Below, in pieces: positions 59,682 through 64,000 of a DNA stretch of 64,000 nucleotides. A program made the position numbers and the translations under genes. This DNA comes from an uncultured Oscillospiraceae bacterium (GTDB lineage: Bacteria > Bacillota > Clostridia > Oscillospirales > Oscillospiraceae): NCBI GenBank assembly GCA_947585425.1, contig CANPWZ010000002.1, forward strand, positions 1 through 64,000, read 5' to 3'. The notes beneath the pieces are model-generated. The model worked only from the letters and a program-made list of their open reading frames with translations. It was not told the DNA's origin and searched no databases. Numbering within the stretch: position 1 is the stretch's first letter; every line of letters begins with the position of its first letter.

Positions 59682-60398
59682 GTGAGGAACATCGCCATCG
59701 TGGAGGACGAGGACGCCGCCGCCCAGCGGCTGACGGAATATGTGCAGCGGTACGCCGCCGAGACCGGCCAGGAGTTCAACATCGTTCGGTTCTCCAACGG
59801 CGCCCAGTTCCTGCGGGACTATCGGACGGTGTACGCGGTGGTGTTCATGGACATCCAGATGCCGGAGAAAAACGGCATGGACACCGCGATCGAACTGCGG
59901 AAGCACGACAGGAACGTCTCCCTCATGTTCATCACCAACCTGGCCCAGTACGCCCTGCGGGGGTATGAGGTGGACGCGGTGAGCTATCTGCTCAAGCCGG
60001 TGAGCTACTTCGACTTCTCCCTGAAGTTCAAAAAGGCGCTGGACATCTACGTCATGAACGAGGAGCGGGCTTTCACGGTGAACACCCCCGGCGGGCTGTG
60101 CCGCATCTCCACCGACAAGCTGATGTATGTGGAGATCATCCGCCACCGGCTGTACTATCACCTGATCGACGACACCATCGAGATGACCGGCATCCTCTCC
60201 AACGTGGAGCGGGAGCTCAGTGCCCACGGGTTCCTGCGCTGCAACAAGTGCTATCTGGTGAACCCCAAGTTCATCACCCGGGTGAAGGGGTACGACGTGT
60301 GGATCGGCAGCGAGGTCCTTCAGATCAGCCGCCCCCGCCGGGCGGAGTTCATGGCGGAGCTGGCCAACTGGTACGCCGGCTCCAGAGGGGAGGGGTGA
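59682..60398 (+). CDS. LytTR-family response regulator (second system)
   Basis: 238 residues from a GTG codon with GGGGGGAG upstream. Receiver: IVEDEDAAAQRL, phospho-acceptor aspartate in VVFMDIQMPEKNG, KPVSYFDF. LytTR domain: LMYVEIIRHRLYYHLIDD and FLRCNKCYLVNPKFITRV. It is a paralogue of the 24471 product (both keep FITNLAQYAL/FVTNLAQYAI and the CNKCY motif). Here the regulator precedes its kinase, by 2 nt, the reverse of the first system. Confidence 0.9.
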   Translation: MRNIAIVEDEDAAAQRLTEYVQRYAAETGQEFNIVRFSNGAQFLRDYRTVYAVVFMDIQMPEKNGMDTAIELRKHDRNVSLMFITNLAQYALRGYEVDAVSYLLKPVSYFDFSLKFKKALDIYVMNEERAFTVNTPGGLCRISTDKLMYVEIIRHRLYYHLIDDTIEMTGILSNVERELSAHGFLRCNKCYLVNPKFITRVKGYDVWIGSEVLQISRPRRAEFMAELANWYAGSRGEG

Positions 60399-60400
60399 GC

Positions 60401-61795
60401 ATGGAGTTCTGGTTCGTCTACCGGGCGATCATCCTGGAGTTCCTGTTTGAGCTGTACGTATTCTATGTGCTCACCGCCGGGAAGCTGGACCGGGCCTCCC
60501 GGTTCCCCCTGCGGTTCCTGGCGGGGGCGGCGGCCATGCTGGCCATTGCCCTCCCGGCGGCCTGGGCCTACCAGGCCATCGGGAACGATGTGTGGGGACG
60601 CAGCTTCCTCTACCTGTTCCTGTTTGCCGCCTCGGTGCTCCAGATGGGCTTCTGCTTTGAGGAGCGGCGCTCTACCGTGCTGTTCTGCTGCTCCATGGCC
60701 TACGCCGCCCAGAACATGACCTACAAACTCTTCCTGCTGCTGTGGTGCGGCCTGCGGCAGATGCGGGTGTGCGACGGATGGGGGGATCGGTACGAGCTGT
60801 ATTACCATCTGCTGTACTATGCCTTTTTCTTCGCGGCGGCCGCGGCGGTGTACTTCCTCCTGGTCCGGCGGCTCCTGCCCTACCTGTCCAACCGGCGGGT
60901 GGATCAGGGCCTGCTGGCCCTGTCCCTGCTGATCCTGGGCCTGACGGTGATCCTCTGCTCCTTTGAGGACATCTACTTCGGCGCCCTCACCGCGGGCGGG
61001 GAGAACCGCTTTGAGGTGTGGGAGTACTTCGTGCTGCGGCAGACGGGAAACTGCTTCTCGGTGATCTGCTGCGCCGTGGTGCTGCTGCTCAGCTTCAAGA
61101 CGGTGGAGGGTAAGGAGCTCCAGCAGCAGCTGGCCTACCTCCGCCACGCCATCCACCAGAGCCAGCGGCAGTACGAGATCTCCAAGGACACCATCGACCT
61201 CATCAACGTGAAGTGCCACGACATCCGCTACCGGCTGGGGACCATGGCCTCGGCCGGCGAGGGGGTGACGGCGGAGGCGGTGGACGACCTGCAAAAGTCC
61301 ATCTCCATCTACGACTCCGCCGTGGAGACGGGCAACCGCCTGCTGGACGTGCTGCTCACCGAGAAGAGCCTCTACTGCGAGCAGAACGGCATCACCTTCT
61401 CCTGCATGGCCGACGGGGCGCGGCTGTCCTTCCTCCGGGACGGCGACCTGTACTGCCTGTTCGGCAACATCATCGACAACGCCCTGGAGGCCGCCCGCCG
61501 GGTGCCCGACCGGGAGCGCCGGGTGGTGAACCTGGTGGTGAAGGCCCGGGGGGACATCCTCCTCATCCAGGAGGACAACTACTTCGAGGGGGAGCTGGCG
61601 TTCAAGGACGGCCTGCCCATGACTACCAAGGAGGACCGGGGCTACCACGGCTTCGGGATGCAGTCCATCCGCATGATCGTCCGCCAGTACGGCGGGGAGA
61701 TGACCGCCTCGGCGGAGGACGGGGTGTTCCATCTGAACATCCTGTTCGCCCCGGAGACAGACGGCCCAGCTTCTGGAAGCGGGGCAGCAGAATAA
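60401..61795 (+). CDS. GHKL sensor histidine kinase (second system)
   Basis: 464 residues with GAGGGGAGGGG before the ATG. About six transmembrane helices in the first 240 residues (for example FLAGAAAMLAIALPAAWAYQ; GLLALSLLILGLTVILCSF). The phospho-accepting histidine region is NVKCHDIRYRL, the N-box FGNIIDNALEAARRV, and the G-box GFGMQSIRMIVRQYGG. It probably senses an extracellular cue and controls the regulator encoded just before it. The downstream secreted glucanase is a possible target. Confidence 0.9.
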   Translation: MEFWFVYRAIILEFLFELYVFYVLTAGKLDRASRFPLRFLAGAAAMLAIALPAAWAYQAIGNDVWGRSFLYLFLFAASVLQMGFCFEERRSTVLFCCSMAYAAQNMTYKLFLLLWCGLRQMRVCDGWGDRYELYYHLLYYAFFFAAAAAVYFLLVRRLLPYLSNRRVDQGLLALSLLILGLTVILCSFEDIYFGALTAGGENRFEVWEYFVLRQTGNCFSVICCAVVLLLSFKTVEGKELQQQLAYLRHAIHQSQRQYEISKDTIDLINVKCHDIRYRLGTMASAGEGVTAEAVDDLQKSISIYDSAVETGNRLLDVLLTEKSLYCEQNGITFSCMADGARLSFLRDGDLYCLFGNIIDNALEAARRVPDRERRVVNLVVKARGDILLIQEDNYFEGELAFKDGLPMTTKEDRGYHGFGMQSIRMIVRQYGGEMTASAEDGVFHLNILFAPETDGPASGSGAAE

Positions 61796-61813
61796 GTAAT
61801 TAAAAAGCAGTTT

Positions 61814-61849
61814 GAGGAACGCCCATTGTCAATGGGCGTTCCTCTTTTT
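61814..61849 (+). terminator. Terminator after the second LytTR/GHKL operon
   Basis: GAGGAACGCCCATTG and AATGGGCGTTCCTC form the stem, followed by TTTTT. It overlaps the promoter of the next gene. Confidence 0.85.
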
Positions 61850-61854
61850 ATAAT
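61826..61854 (+). promoter_or_regulatory. Promoter of the GH16 gene, superimposed on the terminator
   Basis: TTGTCA (61826-61831) lies at the loop of the terminator hairpin and TATAAT (61849-61854) overlaps its T-run; spacer 17 bp. Confidence 0.6.
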
Positions 61855-61918
61855 GCGGCCAGAAGCTCACCCCCTCCGGCGTGAGGCGGTGAGGAATATC
61901 GGAAAGGAGCGTTCCCAC

Positions 61919-63496
61919 ATGAAAAAGAAAGTCCTTGCGATGCTTCTGGCAGCGGCCATGATCCTGGTGCTGTGCGCCTGCGGGCCCAAGACCGGGCAGG
62001 GCCCCGGCCCTGCCAGCAATCCTCCCGCCAGCGGGCAGCCCTCCGACGCCGCCTTCGGCGGCGAGATGCTGGTGGACTTCGCAAACGGCGCCGACCCCAC
62101 CGGCAACGTGTTCGCCTCTGACGGCTGGTCCAACGGCAGCGTGTTCAACACCTTCTGGAAGGCCGACTACCTGACCTACTCCGACGGCCAGATGCACTTA
62201 GGCATCGGCGACGCCAACGGCGAGGTGGAGCAGGGCTACTACTCCGGCGAGGCCCGCACCAACCTGTACTACGGCTTCGGCGACTACGTGGTGAGCATGA
62301 AGCCCGCCAAGGTGGAGGGCACCGCCAGCACCTTCTTCACCTGCACCGGCCCCTATGACATCAACGCTCAGGGCGAGGAGAACCCCTGGGACGAGATCGA
62401 CATCGAGTTTTTGGGCAAGGACACCACCGGCGTCCAGTTCAACTATTTTGTCAACGGCCAGGGCGGCCATGAGTACTGGTACGACCTGGGCTTCGACGCC
62501 AGCGAGGAGTTCCATGAGTACGGCTTCCGCTGGACCGAGGACTCCATTACCTGGTATGTGGACGGCGAGGGCGTCTACACCGTCAACGCCTCCGCCGACA
62601 ACCCGCTGCCCTCCACCCCCGGCCGCATCCTGATGAACTACTGGTGCGGCACCGCCGACGCCGAGGGCTGGATGGGCAAGTATGAGCTGAACGATGCCAC
62701 CGCCGACTACAAGTATGTCAAGACCTCCGCCGCCGGCGCCCCTCTGGTGCCTGAGCAGGGCGGCGGCGAGCCCATCCCCGCCGAGGGCCTGGACGTGAAC
62801 TTCGCCGACGGCGCCCCCGCCAACGGCAGCGTGTTCGCCTCTGACGGCTGGTCCAACGGCTCCGTGTTCAACACCTTCTGGAAGGGCGACCAGGTCACCT
62901 ATTCCGACGGGCAGCTCCACCTGCACATCGCCGACGCCAAGGGCGAGGTGGAGCAGGGCTACTACGCCGGCGAGTCCCGCACCGCCCTGCACTACGGCTT
63001 CGGCCAGTATCGGGTGAGCATGAAGCCCGCCAAGGTGGAGGGCACCGCCAGCACCTTCTTCACCTGCACCGGCAACTATGACATCGGCCTGGACGGCAAC
63101 CCCAACCCCTGGGACGAGATCGACATCGAGTTCCTTGGCAAGGACACCACCGGCGTCCAGTTCAACTACTATGTGAACGGCCAGGGCGGCCACGAGTACT
63201 GGTATGAGCTGGGCTTCGACGCCAGCGAGGAGTTCCATGAGTACGGCTTCGACTGGGCCGAGGACTCCATCACCTGGTATGTGGACGGCCAGGCGGTGTA
63301 CTCCGTCACCACCGCCGACAACGGCCCCCTGCCCGCCACCAACGGCCGCATCCTGATGAACTACTGGTGCGGCACCCCCGACGCTGAGGGCTGGATGGGC
63401 AAGTACACCCCCTCTGACGCCACCGCCGACTATCAGTGGATCAAGACCACCGCCACCGGCGTGGATCTGAACGGCGGCGCCCAGGGCGCGGGCTGA
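61919..63496 (+). CDS. Lipoprotein with two tandem GH16 beta-glucanase domains
   Basis: 525 residues, start set by GGAAAGGAG and the signal MKKKVLAMLLAAAMILVL (lipobox LCAC). Two GH16 domains of about 220 residues repeat with a 241-codon period. Each has the catalytic DEIDIEFLG and the strands FASDGWSNGSVFNTFWK and ITWYVDG. GH16 enzymes cut beta-1,3/1,4-glucans (lichenase, laminarinase) or related galactans. The two domains are nearly identical, so duplication is recent. It is attached to the outer face of the membrane. Confidence 0.9.
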   Translation: MKKKVLAMLLAAAMILVLCACGPKTGQGPGPASNPPASGQPSDAAFGGEMLVDFANGADPTGNVFASDGWSNGSVFNTFWKADYLTYSDGQMHLGIGDANGEVEQGYYSGEARTNLYYGFGDYVVSMKPAKVEGTASTFFTCTGPYDINAQGEENPWDEIDIEFLGKDTTGVQFNYFVNGQGGHEYWYDLGFDASEEFHEYGFRWTEDSITWYVDGEGVYTVNASADNPLPSTPGRILMNYWCGTADAEGWMGKYELNDATADYKYVKTSAAGAPLVPEQGGGEPIPAEGLDVNFADGAPANGSVFASDGWSNGSVFNTFWKGDQVTYSDGQLHLHIADAKGEVEQGYYAGESRTALHYGFGQYRVSMKPAKVEGTASTFFTCTGNYDIGLDGNPNPWDEIDIEFLGKDTTGVQFNYYVNGQGGHEYWYELGFDASEEFHEYGFDWAEDSITWYVDGQAVYSVTTADNGPLPATNGRILMNYWCGTPDAEGWMGKYTPSDATADYQWIKTTATGVDLNGGAQGAG

Positions 63497-63562
63497 TCCG
63501 AGCGATCCGCCCCGCCGCCCGGCAAAGGCGCCGGAACATGGAATGAATGAGCGTGGAATGAC

Positions 63563-64000
63563 ATGGGATACCTCGGCGTGATCGCCACTGTTTTTATCGC
63601 CATCTGGCTTTGCTTTTTCCTGCTGCTGTTCCACTATGGGATATTCGCCCTCATCGGCGTCTTTCGCCGAAGGACCTACCCCAGAACGGATCGGCGGCTG
63701 AAGTACGGCGTCATCATCGCCGCCCGCAACGAGGCGGCGGTGATCGGCGCCCTGCTGGACAGCATCCGGGCGAACGACTACCCTCAGGCGCTGCTGCGGG
63801 TCTTTGTGGCGGCCCACAACTGCACCGACGACACCGCCGCCATCGCCAGGGCGAAAGGGGCGGTGGTGTACGAGTACGACAACCCGGCGGAGCGCACCGC
63901 GGGCTACGCCTACCGCTATCTGTTCGGCCGCATCCGGCGGGACTGGGCCGGCGAGGGGTTTGACGGCTTTTTCGTCATCAACGCCGACAACGTCCTCTCA
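63563..64000 (+). CDS. Family 2 glycosyltransferase, N-terminal part (cut by window edge)
   Basis: 146 codons from MGYLGVIATVFIAIWLCFFL run off the right edge with no stop. One transmembrane helix is followed by a GT-A fold: YGVIIAARNEAAVIGALLDS is the nucleotide-binding start, and VFVAAHNCTDDTAAIAR is the second strand-helix. GFDGFFVINADNVLS places the DxD-like region at the edge. It resembles membrane glycosyltransferases of the cellulose/hyaluronan synthase type that build surface polysaccharide. No strong ribosome site is seen (TGGAATGAC). Confidence 0.8.
   Translation, partial: MGYLGVIATVFIAIWLCFFLLLFHYGIFALIGVFRRRTYPRTDRRLKYGVIIAARNEAAVIGALLDSIRANDYPQALLRVFVAAHNCTDDTAAIARAKGAVVYEYDNPAERTAGYAYRYLFGRIRRDWAGEGFDGFFVINADNVLS

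Overview
The window looks like a chromosomal segment of a GC-rich, Gram-positive gut clostridium, most likely Oscillospiraceae-like. The reasons are strong AGGAGG-type ribosome sites, many lipoproteins with LxAC lipoboxes, SLH-anchored surface proteins, GHKL/LytTR two-component pairs and glycan-directed enzymes. This placement is inferred from gene style, not from a marker gene.

The left third (1-19.2 kb) plus an island at 27.7-31.15 kb is accessory DNA. It contains the start of a tyrosine integrase, a tRNA-3'-end-like attachment remnant (2784-2806), an IS256-family element with a clear 8-bp target duplication (2891-4252), a decayed integrase, and a long minus-strand defence operon (16728 to 6490). 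That operon reads fic - hsdM - 3-TM protein - hsdS - TIR-like gene (in-frame stop) - unknown gene - short membrane protein - Abi-alpha-like gene - hsdR. Inside it are leftover hsdS 3' tails and an extra hsdR 5' end, so it appears to be several versions of an 'hsdS - cargo - hsdR' slot joined end to end. A SIR2-TPR gene follows at 17.1 kb. A SIR2-STAND (Avs-like) gene at 28.4 kb sits between two copies of a repeat family that also flanks the restriction operon.

The rest is carbohydrate and surface biology. There is a permuted GH3 glucosidase with a small lipoprotein (19.4-22.9 kb), a GHKL/LytTR pair (23.0-25.2 kb), two tandem esterase lipoproteins (25.3-27.4 kb), and a LacI-controlled maltodextrin-type locus (31.2-38.5 kb: regulator, lipoprotein, GH13, binding protein, two permeases). 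Next come an OYE-type flavoenzyme, a methyltransferase-STAS fusion and two SLH surface proteins. A glycolysis-like operon (47.99-52.66 kb: class II aldolase, PPi-type phosphofructokinase, divergent triosephosphate isomerase, LarA-like protein) leads into a NitT/TauT-type ABC transporter, a DUF4838 protein, nagBA, a second LytTR/GHKL pair and a tandem GH16 lipoprotein. The window ends inside a family 2 glycosyltransferase.

The strongest candidates for something undescribed are the concatenated cargo slot between hsdS and hsdR, the amyloid/RHIM-like motif shared by the short membrane protein and the Abi-alpha protein, and the repeat-bounded SIR2-STAND cassette. No CRISPR array, rRNA or complete tRNA was seen. 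All family names come from motifs read by eye; no database search was run.
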